Both the position numbers and the translations under genes were made by a program. Shown here in pieces: positions 1 through 11,249 of a DNA stretch of 64,000 nucleotides. Source of the stretch: Limimonas halophila (GTDB lineage: Bacteria > Pseudomonadota > Alphaproteobacteria > Kiloniellales > Rhodovibrionaceae). The stretch is taken from NCBI RefSeq assembly GCF_900100655.1, contig NZ_FNCE01000002.1, positions 186,001-250,000 of the forward strand, in the 5' to 3' direction. Under the pieces are notes generated by a model that was not told the DNA's origin, searched no databases, and saw only the letters and a list, made by a program, of their open reading frames with translations. The stretch's first letter is position 1. Every line of letters starts with the position of its first letter.

Positions 1-498
1 GAGCGACTTGTAGCTGGTGTCGCCCGCCTCGAAGCTCAGGTCGTCGCAGAACAGGATGCAGGTGCGCCCGGCCTGTCGCAGCTCGCCCAGCAGTCGCGGC
101 AAGCTGGGGATATCCTCGCGGTGGATCTCCACCAGGGCGGGCCGGTCGAACCCGTCGCGCCCGGCCTGCTCGACGACATGGCCATGCACGGCCTTGACCA
201 GCGAGGACTTGCCCATCCCGCGCGCGCCCCAGAGCAGGGCGTTGTTGGCCGGCAGGCCGCGGGCGAAGCGTTCCGTGTTGGCGCGCAGCTGCTCGGCCTG
301 GCGGTCGATCCCGGTGAGCAGCGCCATGTCCAGGCGGTTGACGCGCTCGACCGGCACCAGTCGCTGGTCATCGCCGTCCCAGACGAAGGCGTCGGCGTCG
401 GCCAGGGACGGCTGCTGCCGCGGCGCGGGCGCGAGCCGCTCCAGGGCGTCGGCGATGCGGCGAAGGGCAGAGCCGGGGCTGTTCGGGCGCTCGGTCAT
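1..498 (-). CDS. DUF815-family AAA+ ATPase (3' end cut by window edge)
   Basis: Reading the minus strand from an ATG at 498 gives a protein running off the left edge, so only the first 166 residues are seen. A Walker A motif GARGMGKSS lies at about residues 91-99 and a Walker B-like ILFCDDLSF at about 148-156, the arrangement of DUF815 proteins, which are predicted AAA+ ATPases of unknown substrate. The N-terminal 60 residues carry no recognised domain. The gene is divergent from yajC with about 144 bp between them; this DUF815 / yajC-secDF neighbourhood recurs in alphaproteobacteria (family knowledge). The cellular role cannot be told from sequence. The family call is firm because spacing and both nucleotide motifs are intact. 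Confidence 0.85.
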   Translation of the reverse strand, partial: MTERPNSPGSALRRIADALERLAPAPRQQPSLADADAFVWDGDDQRLVPVERVNRLDMALLTGIDRQAEQLRANTERFARGLPANNALLWGARGMGKSSLVKAVHGHVVEQAGRDGFDRPALVEIHREDIPSLPRLLGELRQAGRTCILFCDDLSFEAGDTSYKSL

Positions 499-569
499 GA
501 CGGCGCGAAATCTAGGCAGCACCCGGTGCGCGGTCAACGAAGTGGGCGGCACGCGGGCCCGCCCGGCGC

Positions 570-597
570 TTGCAAAGCCGCGGCGCACCGTTATAGT
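570..597 (+). promoter_or_regulatory. Candidate sigma-70 promoter of yajC-secD-secF
   Basis: A TTGCAA hexamer at 570-575 and TATAGT at 592-597 are separated by 16 bp and end about 45 bp before the yajC start. Both are close to the -35 and -10 consensus and stand out in a GC-rich region. Inferred by inspection only. Confidence 0.5.
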
Positions 598-642
598 CGC
601 GCCGCCCCGCCCAGATGATCCACAGGCGCGCAGCGAGGATCC

Positions 643-1080
643 ATGTTCATCAGCCCGGCGTACGCCCAGGCGGCAGGCGGGGGGCAAGGCGGCTTCGACA
701 TCATGGCCCTCTTGCCCCTGATCCTGATCTTTATCGTCTTCTACTTCCTGCTCATCCGCCCGCAGCAGAAGCGGATGAAGGAACACCGCCAGATGGTCGA
801 GAACCTGCGCCGCGGCGACCGCGTCGTCACCGGCGGCGGCATCGTCGGCCAAGTGACCAAGATCGTCAGCGACACCGAGGCTCAGGTCGAGATCGCCGAG
901 GGCGTTCGCGTGCGCGTTGTGAAGAGCAACGTCCAGCAGGTGCTCTCCAAGAGCCAGCCCGCCGAAGGCGAGCAGGGTGGCGGCGGCGACAAGCAGGCCG
1001 CCAACGATGCCGGCGACACGGGCAAGGGCGTTATGAGCAAGCTCCTCGGCGGCGGCCGCGGCGACGACAAATCCAGCTAG
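643..1080 (+). CDS. yajC: Preprotein translocase subunit YajC
   Basis: The 145-residue protein has the YajC layout: a short periplasmic N-terminus, one transmembrane helix at about residues 24-43 (LLPLILIFIVFYFLLI), the basic RPQQKRMKEH segment just after it, and a cytoplasmic domain with RGDRVVTGGGIVG. YajC joins SecD and SecF in the accessory complex that helps SecYEG draw proteins across the inner membrane. The C-terminus, about residues 105-145, is a Gly/Asp/Lys-rich tail that makes it somewhat longer than the E. coli protein. It is the first gene of a yajC-secD-secF operon, 57 bp ahead of secD. The ATG at 643 follows GAGGATCC, a usable ribosome binding site. Confidence 0.96.
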   Translation: MFISPAYAQAAGGGQGGFDIMALLPLILIFIVFYFLLIRPQQKRMKEHRQMVENLRRGDRVVTGGGIVGQVTKIVSDTEAQVEIAEGVRVRVVKSNVQQVLSKSQPAEGEQGGGGDKQAANDAGDTGKGVMSKLLGGGRGDDKSS

Positions 1081-1137
1081 CGCAGCCGGCTATCTCCCGA
1101 CCCGCCCACACGCGACCGCACCACGGACGCCCTCGAC

Positions 1138-2703
1138 ATGCTGCACATTCCCCGCTGGCAAACGGTGGTCATCGCCCTGGTGGTGCTTGCCGGGGCGCTG
1201 TTCGCCGCGCCCAACCTCGTCAGCGAAAAGCGCGCCCAGCAGCTCCCCGACTGGCTGCCGCACAAGCAGATCAACCTGGGCCTTGACCTTCAGGGCGGTT
1301 CGCACCTGCTGCTGGAGGTGAAGGCCAAGGAGTCGCTGGAACAGTACCTCCAGGGCGTCGTGGAAGAGGTGCGCCGCAGCCTGCGCCAGGAGCGCATCGG
1401 GTACCGCGCGCTCGGCGTCAGCGACGGCGCCGTGTCCTTCGAGCTGCGCGATCCCGGCAAGGCCGGGGCCGCGCGCGAGGCGCTGCAGGACATCGGCGAT
1501 TCCCTGCGCCTGCAGCTCGAGGACGGCCAGGGCACGCTGGAGCTGACGGAGACCGCGCGCCGTGAACGCGTGAGCTCGACCGTCCAGCAGTCCATCGAGG
1601 TCATCCGGCGCCGCATCGACCAGACAGGCGTGCGCGAGCCCACGATCCAGCGTCAGGGCGAGCAGCGCATCATCGTGCAGTTGCCCGGGATCAACGATCC
1701 CGAGCGCATGAAGGACATCCTGGGTAAGACGGCGAAGCTGACGTTCCACCTGGTCCGCCAGGACATCAGCCCGAACGCCCAGGATATTCCGCCCAGCGTG
1801 CGGGTGCTGCCCTCGTCGGAAACCGGGCCGAACGACCAGCCCGTCCGCCGCTACGTGGTGGAAAAGCGGGCGATGGTCTCGGGTGAGAACCTGACCGACG
1901 CCCAGCCGAGCTTCCAGCAGGGTCAGCCCGTCGTCTCCTTCAGCTTCAACGCGGTCGGCGGCCGTCGCTTCGCCGAAGCGACGAAGGAGAATGTCGGCGA
2001 ACCCTTCGCCATCGTGCTGGACGAAAAGGTGATCTCCGCGCCGGTCATCCGCGAGCCGATCCTGGGCGGACAGGGCGTGATCTCCGGCGATTTCACCACA
2101 CAGGAAGCCCGCGACCTGGCGCTGCTGCTTCGTGCGGGCGCGCTGCCGGCGCCGTTGCGCATCCTGCAGGAGCGCACGGTCGGCCCGAGCATGGGCGCCG
2201 ATTCCGTGCAGGCGGGCAAAATCGCCAGCGTGGTCGCCCTGGTGGCGGTGATGGCCTTCATGGCAGCTATCTACGGCTTTTTCGGCACGCTGACCTGCAT
2301 CGGGCTGCTGGTGAACCTGATGCTGATCATGGGGGCGCTCTCGCTGTTACAGGCGACGCTGACGCTCCCCGGTATCGCGGGGATCGTGCTCACGCTGGGC
2401 ATGGCGGTGGACGCGAACGTGCTGATCTTCGAGCGCATCCGCGAGGAAGCGCGCAACTACCGCGGCCCGGTGTCCGCCATCGACGCGGGCTATCGCCGCG
2501 CCATGACCACGATCCTGGATGCCAACATCACCACGCTGATCGCCGCGCTGCTGCTGTACTACTTCGGCTCGGGGCCGGTCCGGGGCTTCGCCGTGACGCT
2601 GTCCATCGGCGTCGTCACCTCGATGTTCACGGCCATCATGCTGACCCGGTCCATGGTCGCGTTCTGGCTGCGGCGCCGGCGTCCGCAGGCGCTGCCAATC
2701 TGA
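1138..2703 (+). CDS. secD: Protein translocase subunit SecD
   Basis: A 521-residue RND-type membrane protein. An N-terminal helix at about residues 8-25 is followed by the SecD signature GLDLQGGSHLLLEV at about 48-61. A large periplasmic P1 region comes next, then a C-terminal bundle of five helices that includes GMAVDANVLIFERIREE. With SecF and YajC it uses the proton gradient to help release translocated proteins on the periplasmic side. Length is that of short proteobacterial SecD proteins. It lies between yajC and secF, 19 bp before secF, consistent with one operon. Nothing is missing from the conserved motifs. Confidence 0.97.
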   Translation: MLHIPRWQTVVIALVVLAGALFAAPNLVSEKRAQQLPDWLPHKQINLGLDLQGGSHLLLEVKAKESLEQYLQGVVEEVRRSLRQERIGYRALGVSDGAVSFELRDPGKAGAAREALQDIGDSLRLQLEDGQGTLELTETARRERVSSTVQQSIEVIRRRIDQTGVREPTIQRQGEQRIIVQLPGINDPERMKDILGKTAKLTFHLVRQDISPNAQDIPPSVRVLPSSETGPNDQPVRRYVVEKRAMVSGENLTDAQPSFQQGQPVVSFSFNAVGGRRFAEATKENVGEPFAIVLDEKVISAPVIREPILGGQGVISGDFTTQEARDLALLLRAGALPAPLRILQERTVGPSMGADSVQAGKIASVVALVAVMAFMAAIYGFFGTLTCIGLLVNLMLIMGALSLLQATLTLPGIAGIVLTLGMAVDANVLIFERIREEARNYRGPVSAIDAGYRRAMTTILDANITTLIAALLLYYFGSGPVRGFAVTLSIGVVTSMFTAIMLTRSMVAFWLRRRRPQALPI

Positions 2704-2722
2704 GGCCGCGAGAGGAACCGCA

Positions 2723-3682
2723 ATGGCGCTGATCCGCAACGTTCCGGTCGCCCCGTCGCTGAACTTCGTGAGCCTGCGGCGCCTGACCCTGGCGCTCGCC
2801 GCGGCGCTCATCGTCGTCTCCGCCATCGCCTTCGGGGCGTTCGGCCTCAACCTCGGCGTGGACTTCCGCGGCGGCATCGTCATCCAGGCGCAGACGACGC
2901 CGGAAACGACCTTGGCCGGCATGCGCGACAGCCTGGCCGAACTCGACCTGGGCGACACCAACATTCAGCGCTTCGGTGAGGCGCACACCGTCCTGATCCG
3001 CATCCAGGAGCAGGCCGGCGGGGAAGAAGCCCAGAACGCCGCCATCGAACGAGTTAAAGAGCATCTCCAGCCCCAGGTCACGAGCTACGAGCGCACCGAG
3101 TTCGTCGGCCCCCAGGTGGGCGAAGAGCTGAAGCAGGCCGGCATGATGGCCACGGGGCTGGCGCTGCTGGCGATGGCGGCCTACATCTGGTTCCGCTTCG
3201 AGTGGCAGTTCGCCGTGGCGGGGCTGGCCGCGCTGATCCACGACGTGGTCACGACGATCGGCTTCTTCTCGATCACGCAGCTGCAGTTCAATCTGGGTAC
3301 CGTGGCGGCGGTGCTGACGATCGCCGGGTATTCGATCAATGACACCGTCGTGGTCTTCGACCGCGTGCGCGAGACGGTGCGCCGCTACAAGCGCAAGCCC
3401 ATGCCCGAGCTGCTCAACATCGCGGTGAACAGCACGGTCACGCGCACGGTGCTGACCTCCACCACCACGCTGGTCGCGCTGATCGCGCTGGCGATCTTCG
3501 GCGGTGCGGTGATCCGAAGCTTCACCTGGGCGCTGATCTGGGGCGTGCTGATCGGGACCTTCTCCTCCATCGGGGTGGCGGTGCCGCTGCTGTTGCAGAT
3601 GCGGCTGTCCCCGAGCACGCTCGTGCAGGAGGAGGACGAGACGGCCAAGCAACAGGCGAAGGCCGCCGGCAGCTCCTCGTAA
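2723..3682 (+). CDS. secF: Protein translocase subunit SecF
   Basis: A 319-residue partner of SecD. It shows the SecF hallmarks: an N-terminal transmembrane helix at about residues 20-42, GVDFRGGIVI immediately after it, and the D4-type motif INDTVVVFDRVRE at about 205-217 in the C-terminal helix bundle. The ATG at 2723 follows GAGAGGAACCGCA, a good ribosome binding site. It sits in the inner membrane as SecDF. The next gene (Mth938 domain) starts 40 bp downstream on the same strand and may be co-transcribed. Confidence 0.97.
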   Translation: MALIRNVPVAPSLNFVSLRRLTLALAAALIVVSAIAFGAFGLNLGVDFRGGIVIQAQTTPETTLAGMRDSLAELDLGDTNIQRFGEAHTVLIRIQEQAGGEEAQNAAIERVKEHLQPQVTSYERTEFVGPQVGEELKQAGMMATGLALLAMAAYIWFRFEWQFAVAGLAALIHDVVTTIGFFSITQLQFNLGTVAAVLTIAGYSINDTVVVFDRVRETVRRYKRKPMPELLNIAVNSTVTRTVLTSTTTLVALIALAIFGGAVIRSFTWALIWGVLIGTFSSIGVAVPLLLQMRLSPSTLVQEEDETAKQQAKAAGSSS

Positions 3683-3722
3683 CCCCAATGCGCGCGGCGC
3701 CCGCCGCTGGAGAGGGGACAGC

Positions 3723-4097
3723 ATGGACGTGACGCCCTACGTGCCGGAGGGCCGGCAGATCATCGAGGGCTACGGCGACCGCCGCTTCCGCGTGGGCGGC
3801 GAGGTCTACGAGGGTTCCGTCATCGTTTTTCCGGAGCAGACGGTGGCGTGGCCGGTCACGGCCTTCGAGGAGATGACGCTGGAGCAGTTGCAGCCCGTCC
3901 GCGAGGCCGCCGGGAGCGTCGACCTGTTGCTGATCGGCTGCGGGGAGCGCACGGAACTGGTTACGCGCAAGCTGTACGAGCCCTTGCGGGCCGAGGGCAT
4001 CGTCATCGAGGCCATGGCGACGGGCCCGGCGTGCCGAACCTATAACGTGCTGCTGGCGGAAGAGCGCAAGGTCGCCGCGGCGCTGATCGCCGTGTAA
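3723..4097 (+). CDS. Mth938-domain protein (NDUFAF3-like)
   Basis: A 124-residue single-domain protein of the Mth938/DUF498 family, the bacterial relatives of the human complex I assembly factor NDUFAF3. Family features include the N-terminal PYVPEGRQIIEGYG strand region, the core VDLLLIGCGERTEL, and the C-terminal MATGPACRTYNVLLAEERKVAAALI. GAGAGGGGACAGC precedes the ATG at 3723. It follows secF in the same orientation, a placement widespread in alphaproteobacteria. The role in bacteria is not established. A part in complex I assembly or in membrane-protein insertion with SecDF is inference from the eukaryotic homologue and the neighbourhood. Confidence 0.88.
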   Translation: MDVTPYVPEGRQIIEGYGDRRFRVGGEVYEGSVIVFPEQTVAWPVTAFEEMTLEQLQPVREAAGSVDLLLIGCGERTELVTRKLYEPLRAEGIVIEAMATGPACRTYNVLLAEERKVAAALIAV

Positions 4098-4146
4098 ACC
4101 GGGCACACTGCCAGGGCGCGGCATCGTTGCGAAACAACAGTCCCGC

Positions 4147-4178
4147 AAAGAAAACGGGGCGGCCCATGGGCCGCCCCG
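4147..4178 (-). terminator. Rho-independent terminator of sodB
   Basis: A perfect GC-rich palindrome at 4155-4178 (11-bp arms, 2-nt centre) is followed on the minus strand by TTTTCTTT. It begins just past the sodB stop codon, which is the expected layout for an intrinsic terminator. The plus-strand side lacks a T run, so it should act only on sodB. Confidence 0.8.
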
Positions 4179-4190
4179 CCTGGGAACCGC

Positions 4191-4799
4191 TCAGCCCTGC
4201 ATCCGGCTGGCCACGTACTCCCAGTCGACCAGATGGTCGATGAAGGCGCGCACGTAGTCCGGACGGCGGTTGCGGTAGTCCAGGTAGTAGCTGTGCTCCC
4301 AGACGTCGCAGCCGAGCAGGGCGTGCTGGCCGTCGAAGCACAGCGGGTTCACGCCGTTGGGCGTGGAGGTGATGCGGAGCTGGCCGTGCTCCTGGACCAG
4401 CCAGGCCCAGCCGCTGCCGAATTGCCCGGCGGCGGTGGTCACGAAGGTCTCGCGGAACTGCTCCCAGCTGCCGAAGGCGCCCTCGATGGCCTGCTTCAAC
4501 TCGCCCGGCACGCCCAGGTTCTCGGCGCCGCCATTCTGACGCATGCACGGCCAGAACAGCGTGTGGTTCCAGTGCTGCGAGGCCATGTTGAAGATCTTGG
4601 CACGGTTGCTGTCGGTGTAGGTCTGGCGGACAATATCCTCCAGCTCGGCGTTCTCCAGGTCCGTGCCCTCGATGAGGCTGTTCAGCGTCGTGACGTAACC
4701 GTTGTGGTGCTTATCGTGGTGGAACTGCAGCGTCTCGGCCGACATGTACGGCTCAAGCGCGTCGTAGTGGTACGGCAGGTCGGGAAGCGCGAAGGCCAT
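4191..4799 (-). CDS. sodB: Superoxide dismutase (Fe type)
   Basis: A 202-residue Fe/Mn-family superoxide dismutase that converts superoxide to oxygen and hydrogen peroxide in the cytoplasm. The metal ligands are in place: His27 in the FHHDKHH helix, His79 in WNHTLFW, and Asp165 and His169 in GCDVWEHSYYLDY. Gln75 just before WNH and the FGSGWAWLV segment are Fe-type features, so iron is the likelier metal. AAGGAGGGC precedes the ATG at 4799. It is monocistronic, with a candidate promoter at 4873-4900 and a strong terminator behind it. It lies between two genes that are adjacent in many relatives, on the opposite strand, so it may be a local insertion. Confidence 0.96.
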   Translation of the reverse strand: MAFALPDLPYHYDALEPYMSAETLQFHHDKHHNGYVTTLNSLIEGTDLENAELEDIVRQTYTDSNRAKIFNMASQHWNHTLFWPCMRQNGGAENLGVPGELKQAIEGAFGSWEQFRETFVTTAAGQFGSGWAWLVQEHGQLRITSTPNGVNPLCFDGQHALLGCDVWEHSYYLDYRNRRPDYVRAFIDHLVDWEYVASRMQG

Positions 4800-4872
4800 G
4801 GCGATGCCCTCCTTCTTGGTGTTTCACACGCGTTCCGGTGTCCGCTCGGCTGTTGTGACAGCAGCCACCCCC

Positions 4873-4900
4873 AAAATAGGCAGTCATGGGCGGCTGTTAA
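4873..4900 (-). promoter_or_regulatory. Candidate sodB promoter
   Basis: On the minus strand, TTAACA (4900-4895) and TATTTT (4878-4873) are 16 bp apart and lie about 75 bp upstream of the sodB start. No Fur- or Irr-type box was recognised around it. Identified by inspection only. Confidence 0.35.
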
Positions 4901-5065
4901 CCGGGGGGCACCATCCTCTGCTGTGGACAATTCGAAAGATCGATCGCGGGTGCAGGCCGTTCCAAGGGGCGTTTCTCCCAGGTGAAGCGAGCCCGGCGCC
5001 GACCCCCCTGAAACTGCGGCGCACGGGTTCACGCCCGGCCATCCCGACGCCATATACGGGTCGCC

Positions 5066-5920
5066 ATGACCGCCAGTTCCGATCCCCGCCTGTCGTATTG
5101 CGGCGAGCAGGTCCGCCGCTTCGACCACGACCGCTACCTCACCTGCCTCTTCGCGCCGGCGGCCGCGCGCGAGGATCTGTTCGCGCTCTACGCCTTCAAC
5201 CACGAGATCGCCAAGGTGGCGGAGATCGTCACCGAGCCCATGGCCGGACAGATCCGCATCCAGTGGTGGCGCGAGGGGCTGGACGACCTCTACGCGGGCG
5301 AGCCGCGGAAACACGAGGTCGCCGAAGCGCTGGCCGGCGCGGTGCAGCGCCACGGCCTGACGCGCCAAGCCTTCGAGCGGCTGCTGGACGCGCGCGAAAC
5401 CGACCTGGACGACGATCCGCCGGAAACCCTGGACCACCTGACGCGCTACGCCGAGGAAACCTCCGCCACGCTCGTGCAGCTCGCGCTTGAGGTGCTGGGC
5501 GCGCACGACGACGCCAGCATGCGCGCGGGCCGGCACGTGGGCGTGGCCTGGGCGCTGACGGGGATCGCGCGCGCGGTGCCCTTCCACGCCGCACAGCGCC
5601 GCCTGATGCTGCCGGGGAACCTGACGTGGCAGGCCGGGCTGGACGTCCACGACCTCTTCGAGCTGCGCGAGCCGGCGGAAGTGCAGCCGGTCGTGCGCCA
5701 AGTGACCGAGCGGGCCGAAGATCACCTGCGCGAAGCGGAAGCCCTGCGCCGCCGCGTGCCGCGCGACGCGGTGCCGGCGCTGCTCCCGGCGACGCTGGCG
5801 CGGCGCTACCTGGCGCTGCTCAAGCGCCACGAGCACGATCCCTTCGCCCCCGAGGTCCAGCGCCCGCAGCCGGGCCGGCCCATGCGCCTCGCCTGGGCCG
5901 CGGCGCGCGGCCGGTTCTGA
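5066..5920 (+). CDS. Squalene/phytoene synthase-family protein (NDUFAF6-like)
   Basis: A 284-residue all-helical protein of the squalene/phytoene synthase superfamily. The family segment LFALYAFNHEIAKV lies at about residues 38-51 and QIRIQWWREGLDDLY at about 62-76. The first aspartate-rich motif of true synthases, which binds Mg-diphosphate, is replaced by NHEIAK, so catalysis of prenyl condensation is unlikely. This pattern fits the bacterial relatives of the human complex I assembly factor NDUFAF6. No carotenoid or hopanoid genes are nearby. It follows the NDUFAF3-like gene except for the intervening sodB. A complex I-related role is inferred; a divergent synthase is the alternative. Confidence 0.8.
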   Translation: MTASSDPRLSYCGEQVRRFDHDRYLTCLFAPAAAREDLFALYAFNHEIAKVAEIVTEPMAGQIRIQWWREGLDDLYAGEPRKHEVAEALAGAVQRHGLTRQAFERLLDARETDLDDDPPETLDHLTRYAEETSATLVQLALEVLGAHDDASMRAGRHVGVAWALTGIARAVPFHAAQRRLMLPGNLTWQAGLDVHDLFELREPAEVQPVVRQVTERAEDHLREAEALRRRVPRDAVPALLPATLARRYLALLKRHEHDPFAPEVQRPQPGRPMRLAWAAARGRF

Positions 5921-5926
5921 CCCGGA

Positions 5927-7291
5927 TCAGGCCGCCGCTTCGGGCGTCGGCTCTGTGTTCAGCCAGGCATCGATGTCGCGCAGGGCGCGGGCGGACTGAG
6001 CTGGTTTGCGCTCCTTGCGCTTCACCGGCTTGCCGTTGTCCTGCTTGATCGGCGGCAACAGCCCGAAGTTGATGTTCATGGGCTGGAAGGTGTCGTCGCT
6101 CGCCCCGCCCGTGATGTGGTTGAGCAGCGCGCCCAGGGTCGTGGTGTCGGGCGGCGGCGCGACAGCTTCGCCGCGACGCTCCGACGCCGCGAAGCGGCCG
6201 GTGAGCAGGCCGATGGCGGCGCTCTCCACGTAGCCCTCGACGCCCGTGATCTGCCCCGCGAAGCGCAGGCGCGGGCAGGCCTTCAGCCGCAGCAAGCCGT
6301 CGAGCAGCTTGGGCGAGTTGATGAAGGTGTTGCGGTGCAGGCCGCCCAGGCGCGCGAACTCCGCGTTCTCCAGGCCCGGGATCATGCGGAAGACCTCGAC
6401 CTGCTGCTTCTTGCGGATCTTCGTCTGGAAACCGACCAGGTTGTAGAGCGTGCCCAGCGCGTTGTCCTGACGCAGCTGCACCACGGCATAGGGGCGTTCG
6501 CCCGTGCGCGGGTCCGTCAGCCCCACCGGCTTCATTGGCCCGAAGCGCAGGGTTTCGATGCCGCGCTCGGCCATGACCTCGGCGGGCAGGCAGCCCTCGA
6601 AGTAGGGCGTCTCGGTCTCCCAGGTCTTGAACTGGGTCTGCTCCGCTTCGAGCATCGCCGTGATGAAGGCTTCGTAAGTTTCCTGGTCCAGCGGGCAGTT
6701 GATGTAGTCCCCCGTGCCGCCGCCGGGACCCGGCTTGTCGTAGCGCGACTGGAACCAGGCGATGTCGAAGTTGATGCTGTCCTTGTAGACGATGGGCGCG
6801 ATGGCATCGAAGAAGGACAGATAGCCCTCACCGGTCAGGTCCTGGATCGCTTCGGTCAGGCCGGGCGAGGTGAGGGGGCCCGTCGCGACGATGACGTTGT
6901 CCCAGTCCTCGGGTGGCATGCCGTCCACGGCCTCGCGCCGCACCTCGATCAGCGGCTCGTGGTCGATGGCTTCGGTGATCGCGCCGGCGAAGCGGTGCCG
7001 GTCGACGGCCAGCGCGCCGCCCGCGGGCAGCTTGGCGTCGTCCGCCGCGGCCATAACGAGGCTGCCGCAGCGCCGCATCTCCTCGTGCAGCACGCCCACG
7101 GCGTTGTTCGTGGCATCGTCCGAGCGCAGCGAGTTGGAGCACACCAGCTCGGCGAGCTGATCCGTTTCGTGCGCGTTCGTCGTGTGCTCGGGACGCATTT
7201 CGTGCAGCACGACGGGAACGCCGCGCCGGGCGAGCTGCCACGCCGCTTCGCTGCCGGCCAGGCCGCCGCCGATGATGTGGACCGGGTTCAT
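5927..7291 (-). CDS. trmFO: Methylenetetrahydrofolate-tRNA-(uracil-5-)-methyltransferase TrmFO
   Basis: A flavoprotein of about 454 residues that makes ribothymidine at U54 in tRNA, using methylene-tetrahydrofolate as carbon donor and FAD/NAD(P)H as reductant. The N-terminus has the dinucleotide-binding motif [15 protein letters not shown], followed by the TrmFO signature [12 protein letters not shown], and the C-terminal part contains [17 protein letters not shown]. The ATG at 7291 is chosen because GAGG sits 8 nt upstream; an ATG two codons earlier (7297) and one farther upstream (7333) are less well placed. It lies downstream of uvrA on the same strand with about 165 bp between. The last 40 residues are a basic tail beyond the family core. 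Confidence 0.95.
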   Translation of the reverse strand: MNPVHIIGGGLAGSEAAWQLARRGVPVVLHEMRPEHTTNAHETDQLAELVCSNSLRSDDATNNAVGVLHEEMRRCGSLVMAAADDAKLPAGGALAVDRHRFAGAITEAIDHEPLIEVRREAVDGMPPEDWDNVIVATGPLTSPGLTEAIQDLTGEGYLSFFDAIAPIVYKDSINFDIAWFQSRYDKPGPGGGTGDYINCPLDQETYEAFITAMLEAEQTQFKTWETETPYFEGCLPAEVMAERGIETLRFGPMKPVGLTDPRTGERPYAVVQLRQDNALGTLYNLVGFQTKIRKKQQVEVFRMIPGLENAEFARLGGLHRNTFINSPKLLDGLLRLKACPRLRFAGQITGVEGYVESAAIGLLTGRFAASERRGEAVAPPPDTTTLGALLNHITGGASDDTFQPMNINFGLLPPIKQDNGKPVKRKERKPAQSARALRDIDAWLNTEPTPEAAA

Positions 7292-7455
7292 GCTCATGGC
7301 CTCGCAGATAGCCGTGCGCCCGGGGGCGAACAAGGAGCGATTCAGGGCGCGATGAAACGTCGAAGAACAATCCTACGAGCCTCATCGCCCCCGATGGCAT
7401 TCGTGTGCGGGCATGACTTAGAGCCCGGATTGATGCAGCCCTACCTCATCATGCC

Positions 7456-10368
<2,913 letters not shown>

Positions 10369-10495
10369 TGCGTTCCGCTGTCCCGCGGGTGGGTGAGGCA
10401 CGTGGACAAAGGATATGGCCCAAGCGGGCCGCCGCCGCTAGGCTTGCGCGGCATCGATTCACCGTCGCCAAGCGCCGAGAAGGACATCTGAGTTT

Positions 10496-10978
10496 ATGGC
10501 CGGCACCGTCAACAAAGTCATCCTCGTCGGCAACCTGGGCCGCGATCCCGAGGTGCGCCAGACCGCCAACGGCCAGCGCCTCGCCAACATGTCCGTCGCC
10601 ACGTCCGAGCAGTGGACCGACAAGCAGAGCGGGGAACGGCGCGAGCGCACCGAATGGCACCGCGTGGTGCTGTTCGACGACAAGCTCGTCGATCTGGCCG
10701 AACGTTACCTGCGCAAGGGCTCCAAGGTCTACGTCGAGGGCAAGCTGCAGACGCGCAAGTGGCAGGGTCAGGACGGCCAGGACCGCTACACCACCGAGGT
10801 CGTGCTGCAGCGCTTCCAGGGCGTGCTGACGATGCTGGACGGCCGCCAAGGCGGTGGTGGCGGCGGCGCCCCCGCACCGGGCGGCGAGCGCCAGGAGCGC
10901 GTGGGCGCCATGGACACCAGCGAGCCCGCGCCGGGGCCCGGCGGCGGCGACGACATGGACGACGACATCCCGTTTTAG
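10496..10978 (+). CDS. ssb: Single-stranded DNA-binding protein
   Basis: A 160-residue SSB with an N-terminal OB fold at about residues 1-110 ([37 protein letters not shown]). A flexible Gly/Pro-rich linker leads to the acidic tail DDMDDDIPF, which docks partner proteins of replication and repair. It coats single-stranded DNA as a homotetramer. It is divergent from uvrA. Its TAG stop codon is also the first three bases of an inverted-repeat element (10976-11113). Confidence 0.97.
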   Translation: MAGTVNKVILVGNLGRDPEVRQTANGQRLANMSVATSEQWTDKQSGERRERTEWHRVVLFDDKLVDLAERYLRKGSKVYVEGKLQTRKWQGQDGQDRYTTEVVLQRFQGVLTMLDGRQGGGGGGAPAPGGERQERVGAMDTSEPAPGPGGGDDMDDDIPF

Positions 10979-11113
10979 AGCATCGTGCGTGACATCATAT
11001 TTGCCGAGAAAGCTTGAACCCTCACGCTAGGTTCTTGTTTTCCAGCGCGAGCAGATTCACGCACGAGCAAGTGGAATCACGCGAGTGATTCCACTTTACG
11101 GCGATCTGCTCTA
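10976..11113. repeat. Nested inverted-repeat intergenic element
   Basis: A 138-bp element built from concentric inverted repeats. The outer arms are TAGAGCA (10976-10982) and TGCTCTA (11107-11113). Next come TCGTGCGTGA (10983-10992) / TCACGCACGA (11057-11066) and GAGCAGAT (11049-11056) / ATCTGCTC (11104-11111). At the core is a perfect 12-bp stem, AAGTGGAATCAC / GTGATTCCACTT, at 11069-11096 with a 4-nt loop. The left end overlaps the ssb stop codon. The core could also stop transcription, though only a short T run follows. A partial relative begins at 56286. It resembles the TAGAGCA-type intergenic repeats of other alphaproteobacteria; copy number is unknown from this window. Confidence 0.7.
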
Positions 11114-11249
11114 ACTCCGCTGTTATCCGCACGCGGCCGTGTCACGTTGACGCGTGTTAATGCCGCTCCCGCGCCGATCCGCCGTCATGCGGTGACCGCA
11201 TGGGGCCACGACGACGGTTCCGTGCCGGCCGGCGCGAGGATGGCGCGGC

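Noticed and set aside
10369-10495. LexA/SOS box between uvrA and ssb
   Set aside because: No GTTC-N7-GTTC or close variant was found on either strand, so SOS control is not claimed.
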